This document shows, piece after piece, positions 31,695 through 40,108 of a stretch of DNA of 64,000 nucleotides. Each line of letters opens with the position of its first letter. Position 1 is the first letter of the stretch. The notes beneath the pieces were generated by a model that ran no database searches, was not told the DNA's origin, and worked only from the letters and a program-made list of their open reading frames with translations. Origin of the DNA: an uncultured Myxococcales bacterium (GTDB lineage: Bacteria > Myxococcota_A > UBA9042 > DTJE01); the NCBI GenBank assembly GCA_903936705.1, contig CAIZWN010000002.1, positions 1 to 64,000 on the forward strand, given 5' to 3'. A program made the translations under genes and the position numbers.

Positions 31695-32147
31695 ATGAAG
31701 GCCCCGAAAGATGATGGTTGCAAGGTCGTGGCCGAGAACCGCCGGGCCAGGCACGACTACGAGATCATCGACCGGATCGAGGCCGGGATGTCCCTGCTGG
31801 GAAGCGAGGTCAAGTCGCTGCGTAATGGTGGCGCTCAACTCGTTGATTCATATGCCGAAGTGCGCAATGGCGAGGTCTTCCTGATTGGCGCCAACATCGT
31901 CCAGTATTCGGCTGCGTCCTACCAGAACCACGACCCTAGGCGGCCTCGGAAACTGCTGCTGCACGCGGCCGAAATCCACCGCCTGAACATGAAGGTGCGC
32001 GAGAAGGGCCTTACTTTGGTACCCCTGTCTTTGTACTTTCGCGACCGGCACGCCAAGGTGGAACTGGCGCTGGCCAGGGGGCGAAAGTCGTACGACAAGC
32101 GCGACAAGATCCTCCAGCGCGACCTGGATCGCGCGGCGCATGAATAG
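31695..32147 (+). CDS. smpB: SsrA-binding protein
   Basis: 150 residues, the normal SmpB length. Conserved blocks: [49 protein letters not shown] and [17 protein letters not shown]. SmpB binds tmRNA and delivers it to stalled ribosomes in trans-translation. No ssrA gene was found in the window. It is followed 24 nt later by rnc on the same strand, an arrangement that puts two RNA-processing genes together. Confidence 0.95.
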   Translation: MKAPKDDGCKVVAENRRARHDYEIIDRIEAGMSLLGSEVKSLRNGGAQLVDSYAEVRNGEVFLIGANIVQYSAASYQNHDPRRPRKLLLHAAEIHRLNMKVREKGLTLVPLSLYFRDRHAKVELALARGRKSYDKRDKILQRDLDRAAHE

Positions 32148-32171
32148 GTTGCTGCCCTGGAGATCGGAGGA

Positions 32172-32936
32172 ATGATGATCACCGAACGCCAGCCAGACCT
32201 GGGTCGGCTGGAAGAGGACTGCGGCTACCGGTTCCAGTCACGAGGGCTGCTTGAGGCTGCCCTGACCCACGCCTCGTTCTGCAACGAGTCGCGGGATCCG
32301 CTGCCGGACAACGAACGCCTGGAATTCCTGGGCGATGCCGTAGTCAGCACCGTGGTCGCCGCCCTGGCCTACGAGCTGTTCCCCGAGGCCCCCGAGGGGG
32401 AACTGACCCGCCTGAAATCGGCCGTGGTCAGCGAACCGGCCTTGGCCCAGCGCGGACGCGCACTGCGGCTGGGCGAATGCCTGCGACTGGGGCGAGGCGC
32501 CGCCCAGGGGGACCGGGTTGCCGAAACGCCGTCGGTTCTTGCGAACACCTTCGAGGCCCTCGCAGGGGCCATCTACCTGGATGGAGGTTTCGCGGCTGCA
32601 CAAGCGTTCGTGGTCGGGCAACTGCAACCCCTGCTGGACCGAGCCCGCGCCGAAGGCAGGGTCGGCGACCCCAAGTCCACGCTGCAGGTCCTGTGCCTGA
32701 AGACATCCCGCGCTGTTCCGCGCTATGTCGTAACCGCCTCGTCAGGTCCGTCGCACGCCCCCAGCTTTACCGTCCAGGTAACGCTTTTCGACGGACGATC
32801 ATTTTCCGGCCGCGGACGTTCAAAGAAGGAGGCTGAACAGGCTGCTGCCCTGGCTGCCCTGAGTTCGGTCAACCAGGCGCCCGATTCAGGCCCTGATGTC
32901 CAGGATCCGGGTCCGATTCAGGACCCGACCCGTTGA
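32172..32936 (+). CDS. rnc: Ribonuclease III
   Basis: 254 residues; a GGAGG is 1 nt before ATG 32172 and 4 nt before ATG 32175, so translation may begin at either. The catalytic signature NERLEFLGDAVV carries the first metal ligands and NTFEALAGAIYLDGG the second acidic pair. The C-terminal dsRNA-binding domain (DPKSTLQVLCL to KKEAEQAAALAALS) is complete. A proline/aspartate-rich tail of about 20 residues follows. RNase III cuts double-stranded RNA in rRNA and mRNA maturation. It follows smpB in an operon. Confidence 0.95.
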   Translation: MMITERQPDLGRLEEDCGYRFQSRGLLEAALTHASFCNESRDPLPDNERLEFLGDAVVSTVVAALAYELFPEAPEGELTRLKSAVVSEPALAQRGRALRLGECLRLGRGAAQGDRVAETPSVLANTFEALAGAIYLDGGFAAAQAFVVGQLQPLLDRARAEGRVGDPKSTLQVLCLKTSRAVPRYVVTASSGPSHAPSFTVQVTLFDGRSFSGRGRSKKEAEQAAALAALSSVNQAPDSGPDVQDPGPIQDPTR

Positions 32937-32949
32937 AGGAGATTCGCAG

Positions 32950-33399
32950 ATGTCCCACAGATTCGCGATCGAGGATTCGGCAGTCATTGCTGCAGCCATG
33001 GATACACGATTCGTGACCTTCCTGCGCGACGAACACTTCGAGGTCAGCGGGCGCGTCGAAGCAACCTTCGTCGAGATGAACGTGGTCCTGGCCGACAGGA
33101 CCGGCACCTTCAGGTATGCGATGGATTTCCGGGCAGCCCTGATCGAGAACGGCATTGCCGAGGCCGGGGCCCTGGACCTTCTGGCCGATTTCGCCGAGTA
33201 CTATCTGGACCAGTATTTCGAGGGTGGTCGCGACCTGCTGATGCCGCTGGACTTCCAGCCCTACGATGTCGAGGACAAGGTGGTGTTCGCGCGCGGTGAC
33301 ATTACCAATCCATCACTCGAGAAGATGGCCGAAGATATCCTTGCTGCCGGCGTGCCGCTGACGGCCGACGACCCTCGGCACCGCGTCAGGAAGAAGTAG
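32950..33399 (+). CDS. Conserved-looking hypothetical protein after rnc
   Basis: From ATG 32950, with AAGGAG 8 nt upstream, 149 residues beginning MSHRFAIEDSAVIAAAMDTR. No signal peptide or membrane helix. The sequence alternates short strands and helices (FEVSGRVEATFVEMNVVLAD; LLADFAEYYLDQYF) and ends in a basic tail RHRVRKK. I do not recognise a family. It is 13 nt after rnc, suggesting operon membership, and its 3' end overlaps the convergent TerC gene by 14 nt. Confidence 0.6.
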   Translation: MSHRFAIEDSAVIAAAMDTRFVTFLRDEHFEVSGRVEATFVEMNVVLADRTGTFRYAMDFRAALIENGIAEAGALDLLADFAEYYLDQYFEGGRDLLMPLDFQPYDVEDKVVFARGDITNPSLEKMAEDILAAGVPLTADDPRHRVRKK

Positions 33400-34333
33400 A
33401 ATCGCCCCGCCCAGCCTGCCTCCGCGTCAGCCACAACGAAGCCACGATCGACAGCGCAATGAGGCCCGAGATCACGCCAAGGGACAACCCGATGGATATC
33501 TTGATCCAGTGCGGCGACACCAGCATCTTGATGCCCACGAACCCAAGAACGGCCGCCAGCCCATAGTGCAGCAACGTGAAACGGCTGAGGCTTCCCGCCA
33601 GCACAAAGAACAGCGCCCGCAACCCAAGGATCGCAAACACGTTCGACGTGTACACAATGAAGGTGTCGGTGGTCACAGCGAACACGGCTGGAACGGAATC
33701 CACGGCGAACATCACGTCCGTCATCTCGACAAAAACCAGGACGAAAAACAGTGGGGTCGCCCGACGGATGCCGTCTTCCCCCTTCACCGTAAAACGCTTG
33801 CCTACGTAGTCGGTGGTTGACGGAATCCACTTGCGAATCCACCTGAGGACCGGGTTGTGTTCGGGATGGATCTCGGTATTCCCCGAGCGGGCCAGCTTGA
33901 ACGCCGTGTAGACCAGGAACGCACCGAAGATGTAAATGGTCCACTCGAACGCCTGGATCAGGGCACCGCCTACGAACACAAATACCGCGCGCAGCACCAG
34001 CGCTCCGAAAACGCCCCAGAATAGGACGGTGTGCTGCAGTTTCTTGGGAACGGAAAAATAGCTGAAGACAGCCAGGAAGACGAACAGGTTGTCGATGCTC
34101 AGCGCCTTCTCGATCAGCCAGCCGGTGGTGAACTGCAGCCCCTTCTCGTAGCCCTCGATCCACCAGACAGCGCCTGCAAAAACCAGCGCCAGCGATATCC
34201 AGGCGATCGACCAGCCGATCGCCTCTCGCATCCGAACCTCGTGCTCGCGACGATTGAAGACGCCCAGATCAAGGGCCAGCATCGCAAGAACGAACACGCT
34301 GAAACCCGCCCACAGCAACGGTGTACCTGACAT
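33386..34333 (-). CDS. TerC/Alx-family membrane protein
   Basis: About 315 residues with seven to nine helices. ATG 34333 chosen; a TTG 12 nt upstream has a good GGAGG as well. Family motifs are clear: KALSIDNLFVFLAVFSYF early and FVEMTDVMFAVDSVPAVFAV later, both with the acidic residues implicated in metal handling. TerC/Alx proteins act in Mn2+ homeostasis and metallation of exported enzymes. The gene lies 50 nt after purE; a weak hairpin and seven T residues fill part of the gap. It converges on the small hypothetical gene. Confidence 0.9.
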   Translation of the reverse strand: MSGTPLLWAGFSVFVLAMLALDLGVFNRREHEVRMREAIGWSIAWISLALVFAGAVWWIEGYEKGLQFTTGWLIEKALSIDNLFVFLAVFSYFSVPKKLQHTVLFWGVFGALVLRAVFVFVGGALIQAFEWTIYIFGAFLVYTAFKLARSGNTEIHPEHNPVLRWIRKWIPSTTDYVGKRFTVKGEDGIRRATPLFFVLVFVEMTDVMFAVDSVPAVFAVTTDTFIVYTSNVFAILGLRALFFVLAGSLSRFTLLHYGLAAVLGFVGIKMLVSPHWIKISIGLSLGVISGLIALSIVASLWLTRRQAGRGDSTSS

Positions 34334-34383
34334 CGCCTCTCCCAAGGAACCCTCCGAAAGTCGATAGAAAAAAAGCCGGTCGG

Positions 34384-34866
34384 TCAGACCTGGTCGTAAC
34401 GCAAGCGATCTGCATCCAGGGCCGCCTGCAACGCATCACGCACGTCAGGATCGTGCAGCGCCAGGATGCGCGCCGCCAGAATCGCCGCGTTCCGGCCGCC
34501 GTCGATGGCCACGGTTGCAACCGGGATACCCGGTGGCATCTGGACCGTGGCCAGCAATGCGTCCAGCCCCAGCAACGTTCCTCCGGCAACCGGGACTCCG
34601 ATCACCGGCAACAAAGTATGCGCCGCCACAACGCCCGCCAGATGCGCGGCCAGGCCAGCGCATGCAATCAGGACGCCGATGCCGCGCCCCTCGGCTGCCT
34701 TCACGTAGGTCACGACCCGATCGGGCGTGCGATGCGCCGACAGAACCTTGACTTCGCACCCGATTGACAGGCCAGTCAAGGCTTCCACGATCTTGTCGGC
34801 CAGGGGCCTGTCGCTGGGGCTGCCAATCAGAATGCCCACTCGAATCGTTTCCATGGAAACGGACAT
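34384..34866 (-). CDS. purE: N5-carboxyaminoimidazole ribonucleotide mutase
   Basis: 160 residues; ATG 34866 has GGAGG 7 nt upstream. Signatures: [42 protein letters not shown] and [22 protein letters not shown]. These match class I PurE, which moves the carboxyl of N5-CAIR to C4 in purine synthesis. It needs a partner PurK, which is not in this window. The family call is strong. Confidence 0.93.
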   Translation of the reverse strand: MSVSMETIRVGILIGSPSDRPLADKIVEALTGLSIGCEVKVLSAHRTPDRVVTYVKAAEGRGIGVLIACAGLAAHLAGVVAAHTLLPVIGVPVAGGTLLGLDALLATVQMPPGIPVATVAIDGGRNAAILAARILALHDPDVRDALQAALDADRLRYDQV

Positions 34867-34892
34867 CGGATTTCCTCCAGCAAGTGCCTAGG

Positions 34893-35828
34893 TCACTTCG
34901 CGGCCTTGGGAAACGCCTTGGCCGACGCCTTCTTCCACGCGTCAGACACCTTCTTCATGACCTTGTAGTGCAGCGGCGAGCCCTTCTCCTCGGCCTCGAA
35001 GTAGTCGCCCGACCAGAACTTCCATGCATCCGCAAACCCGGTCGCCAATTCCCCGGCCGCCTTGACCGCCGCGCCATCGACGGCCAAAGTCGGTGCTCCC
35101 ATGGCTCCGGCCGCACGTGTCCCGATCGTTGCCGACGTCATCAGGCTGTACCGCCAGATCGGCAGGTTCTCCTTGCGCTGCGATTCTATCCAGGTCGTGA
35201 AATCGGCCGGCAGGCGCGCAATCGCGTCGTGCGACCACTGGATACGCCCTGCAACCGGCACCGTACCGCTGTCGCGCAGATCGGCATCCGACAGCTTTCG
35301 CACCCTTTCCAGACTGGCACTCATCGCGCCAACGTCGGCACGCAGCGCGTCGCGCAGTTCCCCAAGCATCTTCTTGTAGGGGATCTTGTCGCGCACCCCC
35401 ACCTTCTTGCACCTGAATCCCAGGAACATGTATCGGTCGGCGACCAGCGCCGCGCCGCGCAGGAATTCGTCCAGCGCCGGATGTCGGAAGCCTGCCGGCT
35501 GCACAAGTTCCTGGAATTGAGTCAGCAAGGGGTCGCACCGCTCTTCCATCGAAGGCACGTCGATTGCCAGTTCCCACTTGTCGATCTTGGAGGGATCCAC
35601 CTTCGCAAACCACCCCTTGTCGCACGACACGGCCAGCGCCGCAAAACCCTCGATATTCTTGCGTAATGCGTCGAATTCTGAGGGCGGCGCAGGCGGCGGT
35701 TTTGGCGCCTGCTCCGGCTTTGCGGCCTGGGTCTTGGCCGCTTCCTTTTTGGCAGCAACCTCACTCTTTTCGGCACAAGCCACCGGAACCAGCGCGAACG
35801 CCAGCACAGCTATCGAAATGCGTCGCAT
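34893..35828 (-). CDS. Lipoprotein of unknown function
   Basis: 311 residues from ATG 35828, preceded by GGAGG seven nt away; a second ATG 6 nt upstream has too short a gap. The signal is AFALVPVAC, followed by a Lys/Ala/Pro linker (KKEAAKTQAAKPEQAPKPPP). The rest is mainly helical with four Cys and no motif I recognise. It shares a polarity and closely spaced operon with the following 517-residue lipoprotein, which also begins with a lipobox. A role in the cell envelope is inferred from the export signal only. Confidence 0.65.
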   Translation of the reverse strand: MRRISIAVLAFALVPVACAEKSEVAAKKEAAKTQAAKPEQAPKPPPAPPSEFDALRKNIEGFAALAVSCDKGWFAKVDPSKIDKWELAIDVPSMEERCDPLLTQFQELVQPAGFRHPALDEFLRGAALVADRYMFLGFRCKKVGVRDKIPYKKMLGELRDALRADVGAMSASLERVRKLSDADLRDSGTVPVAGRIQWSHDAIARLPADFTTWIESQRKENLPIWRYSLMTSATIGTRAAGAMGAPTLAVDGAAVKAAGELATGFADAWKFWSGDYFEAEEKGSPLHYKVMKKVSDAWKKASAKAFPKAAK

Positions 35829-35845
35829 GGTCATTCCTCCGGGGT

Positions 35846-37399
35846 TCATTTCCCGCAGACCTGAACCTCGAGCCTGGACTGCAATTCCTTGACGAACGAG
35901 CACTTCGGGTCGCCGCACTCAAGGAACATCGGCTCGAGAACGGCCCCGAACGCCTGCATCGAGGCGCCCTCGGCTGCCAGGATCAGGCCCGTGCCAGTCT
36001 TCAGGTGCGCCACGGCACCCTTCGCATCCACATCTTTCAGCCCGGTAACCTTGCCGCCTGCAAAGGTGCCAGCCTTCAGGCCATCGGTGCCGATCCACAC
36101 CGTCGGACCAACCGCGCCAGGCAGATCAGCCGCATCCGGCACCTGGCCCAGCGGCCGGCATTTCAGCGCGCCAACGCCTTCCACGACCACCTTGCGTGCA
36201 ACCACCGGGACCTCGCGGAACGTCAACTTGCCGAATACCGTGCGACGGTTCATGTTGTCCAGGCGACGGCGCGCACCGAACGCAACGTAACGGGGCGGCT
36301 GCTTCTTGAAAATCTCGACCAGCGCCGCTGGAATGTTCATCGTGGCGTCCTTGTCCATCGACACCAGCAACGTCTCGAGGTTCTCGGGACCGCGCTCCTT
36401 TTCCATGTCGGGCATGCGATCAACCACTGCCTTTTCGAACACCTTCCAGTCCTTGGACGGCACAGCCCAACCCTTGTCGAAGGACAGGTAGTCGCGCTCT
36501 TCCCAGGTCAGCCCGGTCTTCATCACGGTCACGATCGTGTCGCCGACATATGGGGCCTTGGCAATCCCGTCCACCATGACCGGTTCCTCCGAGAACGAAG
36601 GAATCGTCAGAAGGCGTGCATCGACATCGGCCAGAAGCGGGGCAAACACCTTGTTGAACTTCGCGTCCGGATGAGCCTTCAGATAGTCGCCGACGATGCG
36701 CTTGACGGCTGTCAGGTAGGGGCGCTCCAGCGCAAAGTGGACCGACTCGAACGGGACCGTCTTGCAGAAGTCGCCCATGTGATTCATGCACAGGCGAGCC
36801 AGGTACTCCGAGACAGCCTCGCCCTTTTCGCGCGGAAAACTGAACGCCACCTGCCAGTGCCGGAAGAAGTACACGGCGCGGTCGTCGCCCTCCATGTCCT
36901 GGGCGCCATAGAAGGCCTCAAGATGCACGAATGCGTGGTCGAAGTCGGCCAGCAGGTTGGCCACCGGGTCATCGCACGTCTTCTTCAGCTTGTCATAGGC
37001 CGCCATGTAATCCTTGAAATCGACTTCCTTCTTCCAGAACTTCTCCATAGTTTCGAAGAAGTTCGGAATGGCATCGAAGTCCTTCTCGACCACGGTGCCC
37101 TTCGCCGGCACGACTGCCGCCGTCAGGGGCCGCTGCCAATCGTACTTGAACGTGTCCAGGCGCCAGCGGACCAGCGGGCTCTTGGATTTCTCGAACTTGC
37201 GCACGTCCTCGGGAACGGTCTTGGCCATGTCCTCGACCCAGCCGTTCAGCGCCTTGTCGACTTCTGCCGTGATCGCGACCTTCTTTGCGGCAAACGCCGC
37301 CTTCTGCTTGGCCGCCATGTCGCCCTTGCCGCAGCCTATGGCTGCCAAGGCAACCATGGCCGCCATGACGATCCGAATGTTCCCGGTATTCGAACGCAT
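35846..37399 (-). CDS. Lipoprotein of unknown function, partner of the downstream lipoprotein gene
   Basis: 517 residues from ATG 37399, with GGGGGAG directly ahead. Lipobox LAAIGC at Cys23, then a Lys/Ala-rich stretch and a large mixed alpha/beta domain. Scattered Cys residues (CDDP, LCMNH, FCKTV, CRPLG, CGDPKC, VCGK) could form disulfides. The gene ends 17 nt before the next lipoprotein gene starts. No motif is recognised. The two lipoproteins are likely exported together. Confidence 0.65.
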   Translation of the reverse strand: MRSNTGNIRIVMAAMVALAAIGCGKGDMAAKQKAAFAAKKVAITAEVDKALNGWVEDMAKTVPEDVRKFEKSKSPLVRWRLDTFKYDWQRPLTAAVVPAKGTVVEKDFDAIPNFFETMEKFWKKEVDFKDYMAAYDKLKKTCDDPVANLLADFDHAFVHLEAFYGAQDMEGDDRAVYFFRHWQVAFSFPREKGEAVSEYLARLCMNHMGDFCKTVPFESVHFALERPYLTAVKRIVGDYLKAHPDAKFNKVFAPLLADVDARLLTIPSFSEEPVMVDGIAKAPYVGDTIVTVMKTGLTWEERDYLSFDKGWAVPSKDWKVFEKAVVDRMPDMEKERGPENLETLLVSMDKDATMNIPAALVEIFKKQPPRYVAFGARRRLDNMNRRTVFGKLTFREVPVVARKVVVEGVGALKCRPLGQVPDAADLPGAVGPTVWIGTDGLKAGTFAGGKVTGLKDVDAKGAVAHLKTGTGLILAAEGASMQAFGAVLEPMFLECGDPKCSFVKELQSRLEVQVCGK

Positions 37400-37525
37400 G
37401 TCTCCCCCATCATCGAAGGCCCCATCCCGGTTCGGCCAAACTCGACCCGCCCCGGGGGGCGCCCGGTCGGCCGATGATAGTGCGTGTCGGTTACCGGGGG
37501 AAGGGGCGTAAAGTGCCTTCGGACA

Positions 37526-38374
37526 TCAACCCTTGCACTGTCGGTCACCCTTTGGGCACCTGAATCGGACGTGCAGGTGAGTCATGTGCTCGTTGTCTCC
37601 CTGGATCACTCCATTACCGAAGAACTTCAGATAGCGACTGCGCAAGGACCGATTTTTCACAACGTAGGCCTTCAACGAGTTGACGACCGTCCAGGACGCG
37701 AAGATGAACTGGGTCTCGCGATTGTCCAGCAGGCATTGGATCACGGTCCATTCCTTCTGGACATCCAGGTTCGTGGCGGTCGCCTCCCGGTTGAAAACCC
37801 CTATCGACTGAGGAGGCTTCGTCAGAAAGCCAAGGTCCACATCACGGCCCGACTGGTGCGACAGGTGGTTCCCGACGTGGCCGCCGTCCCTGGTGGACAG
37901 GTCTCCGATGTTGACCGGGGCGCCCTTCTTGTAGTTTGCACGGTAGCGCGACATGCACTGGCGAATGTGTCGAACGGTGGCCGGCGTACCCCAGGACGTC
38001 GTGCGCCCTGCCGGAAGCACGAAACCGACGCCCTTGCGATCGCCGTCGGTATCCAGGTTCACCCCGCCACGCAAGTTGCCTGCATTGCAGGAACCCACGG
38101 ACCCCGGCACGAATACCGGCACGCAATAGCGCAGGTTCTGCCCGCCTCGAACCTGCGGGCCGTTCAGCCGATTCCAGCGTTGCAAATCAGCGACGCTGGT
38201 CTTTGTTCTGCCGGCAACACCTGCCAGAGTCTCACCCTTCTGAACGTTCGTCTGGCGCGCCTTCGTTCCCTTGGGGCACGTGCGAGGCGATGCTGCGTAT
38301 GCGTTGGCAGTCGTTGCCAGGATGGCAAGAACCAGCTTCACGACCAGTTTCATTAACGGTACCGGCTTATTCAT
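37526..38374 (-). CDS. LysM plus MepA-type (M74) murein endopeptidase
   Basis: 282 residues, signal peptide ending ANAYA. Residues 40-85 are a LysM peptidoglycan-binding domain (VQKGETLAGVAGRTKTSVADLQRWNR). The C-terminal domain has the M74 zinc ligands: SHQSGRDVDLGF and HMTHLHVRFRCP, with the extended KPPQSIG loop. MepA-like enzymes cleave D-Ala-mDAP cross-links and are penicillin insensitive. Its ATG lies within the stop region of the previous gene (8-nt overlap), so both are coupled. A role in cell-wall remodelling is well supported by family. Confidence 0.85.
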   Translation of the reverse strand: MNKPVPLMKLVVKLVLAILATTANAYAASPRTCPKGTKARQTNVQKGETLAGVAGRTKTSVADLQRWNRLNGPQVRGGQNLRYCVPVFVPGSVGSCNAGNLRGGVNLDTDGDRKGVGFVLPAGRTTSWGTPATVRHIRQCMSRYRANYKKGAPVNIGDLSTRDGGHVGNHLSHQSGRDVDLGFLTKPPQSIGVFNREATATNLDVQKEWTVIQCLLDNRETQFIFASWTVVNSLKAYVVKNRSLRSRYLKFFGNGVIQGDNEHMTHLHVRFRCPKGDRQCKG

Positions 38375-39188
38375 CGGGTGCCTGCTGCTCCAGTACGACG
38401 TGAATACGCTGCGTCAAGCCGGGTGCGACATGCACCATGAACTGTCGGATCCGGCCCGACTCGCCGGTAACAACCACCTGGTGTTCGCCCTCGACGACCT
38501 GAAGCGCATCCACCGGCAACTGGACCGTGTCCCAGCCATCGATCGTCGCCGATGCCGGTTCGGATGCGGTCATGGTCACCCACCCCAGCTTCTCGGCCGG
38601 ATAGTAGAGATCCCGCATGGGCAACGTATCCAGGCGGGCGCGAACCTCGGCCGTCACCGACGATATGACGCGCAAGGCGCATGGCGCCTCTCGAAGAGCC
38701 GCCTGGGTCAGATGATAGCGCACCATGCTCCGACCCCAGGCCGACCATACCTCGTACCTGGGCTGATCCGCCGGGGCAGTTTTGTTGGCAGCCCTCCCGG
38801 CCGTCGCAACGCCGGGAACCTGACACGTCCAGGCACCTGCCTCCTTCAAAACAGCCAACAGCGACGCAGCATTATTTCCTTCCAGCAGGCGAACGCGCTC
38901 GCGCTGGCCGGTCTGGCAAAGGTTCTCCTTGACCAGACTGACGATGACCGTCGAACCGCGAACCGTGACGTCCCACGACACAACCGTAAACGGCGACACG
39001 CCGCCATCAAGAGTGATCCTGACAAACGATCCGTCCGGTGCTGCTGTCGAATCGACCACTGGCAGGGCCGGTTCGGCGGCCGCGACGAACGCCGGAAGAC
39101 ACAGGACAGCGGCAGCAAGAAGGACGCCCGCGCCACCAGCGCCGGCAAGCTTCAGTCTGCTGGACCCTGATACAACCCGCGAGTACAT
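38367..39188 (-). CDS. Exported PEGA-like beta-domain protein
   Basis: 273 residues from ATG 39188. An N-terminal signal (GAGVLLAAAVLCLPAFVAAA) and a central beta region lead to a C-terminal segment with SEPASATIDGWDTVQLPVDA, EGEHQVVVTGESGRIRQFMV and VVLEQ. That pattern is typical of PEGA domains, which bind or present surface material and often sit in proteins that act on the cell wall. The gene overlaps the MepA-type endopeptidase by 8 nt, so the two are cotranslated and may act together on peptidoglycan. The AMIN-like first half is not certain. Confidence 0.6.
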   Translation of the reverse strand: MYSRVVSGSSRLKLAGAGGAGVLLAAAVLCLPAFVAAAEPALPVVDSTAAPDGSFVRITLDGGVSPFTVVSWDVTVRGSTVIVSLVKENLCQTGQRERVRLLEGNNAASLLAVLKEAGAWTCQVPGVATAGRAANKTAPADQPRYEVWSAWGRSMVRYHLTQAALREAPCALRVISSVTAEVRARLDTLPMRDLYYPAEKLGWVTMTASEPASATIDGWDTVQLPVDALQVVEGEHQVVVTGESGRIRQFMVHVAPGLTQRIHVVLEQQAPDE

Positions 39189-39212
39189 CCCACCGCCGTC
39201 GCTGTCACGTGC

Positions 39213-39218
39213 TAGAAT
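39213..39218 (+). promoter_or_regulatory. Extended -10 (TGC-TAGAAT) for a possible leaderless mRNA
   Basis: TAGAAT at 39213-39218, preceded by GTGC, ends 7 nt before the ATG at 39226. No Shine-Dalgarno lies between. The same spacing occurs at 8066 and nearly at the hicA start. Confidence 0.4.
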
Positions 39219-39225
39219 CCGCACG

Positions 39226-39867
39226 ATGCGCCTTGCCTACTGCATCGCGACCGTCTTCGCGGTCGCAACGCCGGCTACTCTAGCACGCGCGGAAACACCC
39301 CGCGAATGCGCAGCCATACCACGCCCATCTGCCGGTGAGACACGGCCATTCGCCAAATCCGGCCCGTACGCCGCCGGATTGAAGGCATTGGTCCCAGGTC
39401 GAGAGGCTCGGGCGTCCAGGGATCTGGCTGCCGCCTGGGGCAGGGTTCGCGCCGAACTTTCAAAAGCGTTCGCATCCGGCGAATGCAAGGAAACCGTCAT
39501 ACAGAAGGCGCTTGACCGCAGGGTCTTCGTAAACCCACCTCACGCCGTCGCGGGCGAGGACCGATACCTGCCACCACGCCCGGTTGCGTTGGCCGTGGCC
39601 GCTGGCCTGTGTGCCTCGGGTGACCCCGATGGTGCGGCGATCTGGCTGATGGACACCACCGGCGCCGAGGATGCGCCTGCACGGGCCTCGGCAGCGATTC
39701 TTTGGGCCGCCGCCGGGAGGCTTGATGCCGCAAGGGCGCTGCTGCCGCCCAATGCGAAAGGACCCCACTGGGAAGCGGCCAGACGTGCCATCGAATTCCG
39801 TTCCAGCCAGGCTGCCGACGAAACGCAGTCGCCGCAGTTGGCAAAACCAAGGCGGAGTATCCAGTGA
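39226..39867 (+). CDS. Exported hypothetical protein
   Basis: 213 residues from ATG 39226, the first methionine after the -10 element at 39213. Signal peptide MRLAYCIATVFAVATPATLA. The mature part is helical and looks like tandem helical hairpins (RPVALAVAAGLCASGDPDGA; ASAAILWAAAGRLDAARALL), perhaps a degenerate TPR-like or HEAT-like fold. No family motif. Its stop overlaps the GTG of the next gene, which suggests a cluster with the Cys protein and the ATP-grasp enzyme. Confidence 0.6.
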   Translation: MRLAYCIATVFAVATPATLARAETPRECAAIPRPSAGETRPFAKSGPYAAGLKALVPGREARASRDLAAAWGRVRAELSKAFASGECKETVIQKALDRRVFVNPPHAVAGEDRYLPPRPVALAVAAGLCASGDPDGAAIWLMDTTGAEDAPARASAAILWAAAGRLDAARALLPPNAKGPHWEAARRAIEFRSSQAADETQSPQLAKPRRSIQ

Positions 39868-40091
39868 AGGCTCACGTGAAACCCTATTTGCCCTCACCGG
39901 GCGAGCACGAGCGCTTCCTTGCGCAGGTGGCGACATTTGATTTCAGGTGGCGCTGTCCCGACTGCATTCATGTGGCGCCAGCATCCGAAAAATGCAGCCT
40001 GGAGTTCCGCACGCAGGACTTGATGGCAGCGACATCGTTCGTTGAAGCCCGTGGAAACTTCACATTCTGCAAGTATTTCGAGGCTGCGTAA
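39864..40091 (+). CDS. Small Cys-containing protein
   Basis: 75 residues from GTG 39864, sharing the GTGA overlap with the previous stop. Sequence shows FRWRCPDCIHVAP with a CxxC pair and two later Cys (EKCSLEF, FTFCKYF). Four cysteines in this layout may bind zinc. No named family is recognised. Translational coupling to an exported helical protein upstream, and 17 nt to the ATP-grasp gene downstream, suggest a common pathway. Confidence 0.6.
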   Translation: MKAHVKPYLPSPGEHERFLAQVATFDFRWRCPDCIHVAPASEKCSLEFRTQDLMAATSFVEARGNFTFCKYFEAA

Positions 40092-40108
40092 GCCGGTGGA
40101 GGCGTTGC

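Noticed and set aside
34333-34400. Possible intrinsic terminator after purE
   Set aside because: A seven-T run exists, but the stem is only about 4 bp, so it is too weak to call.
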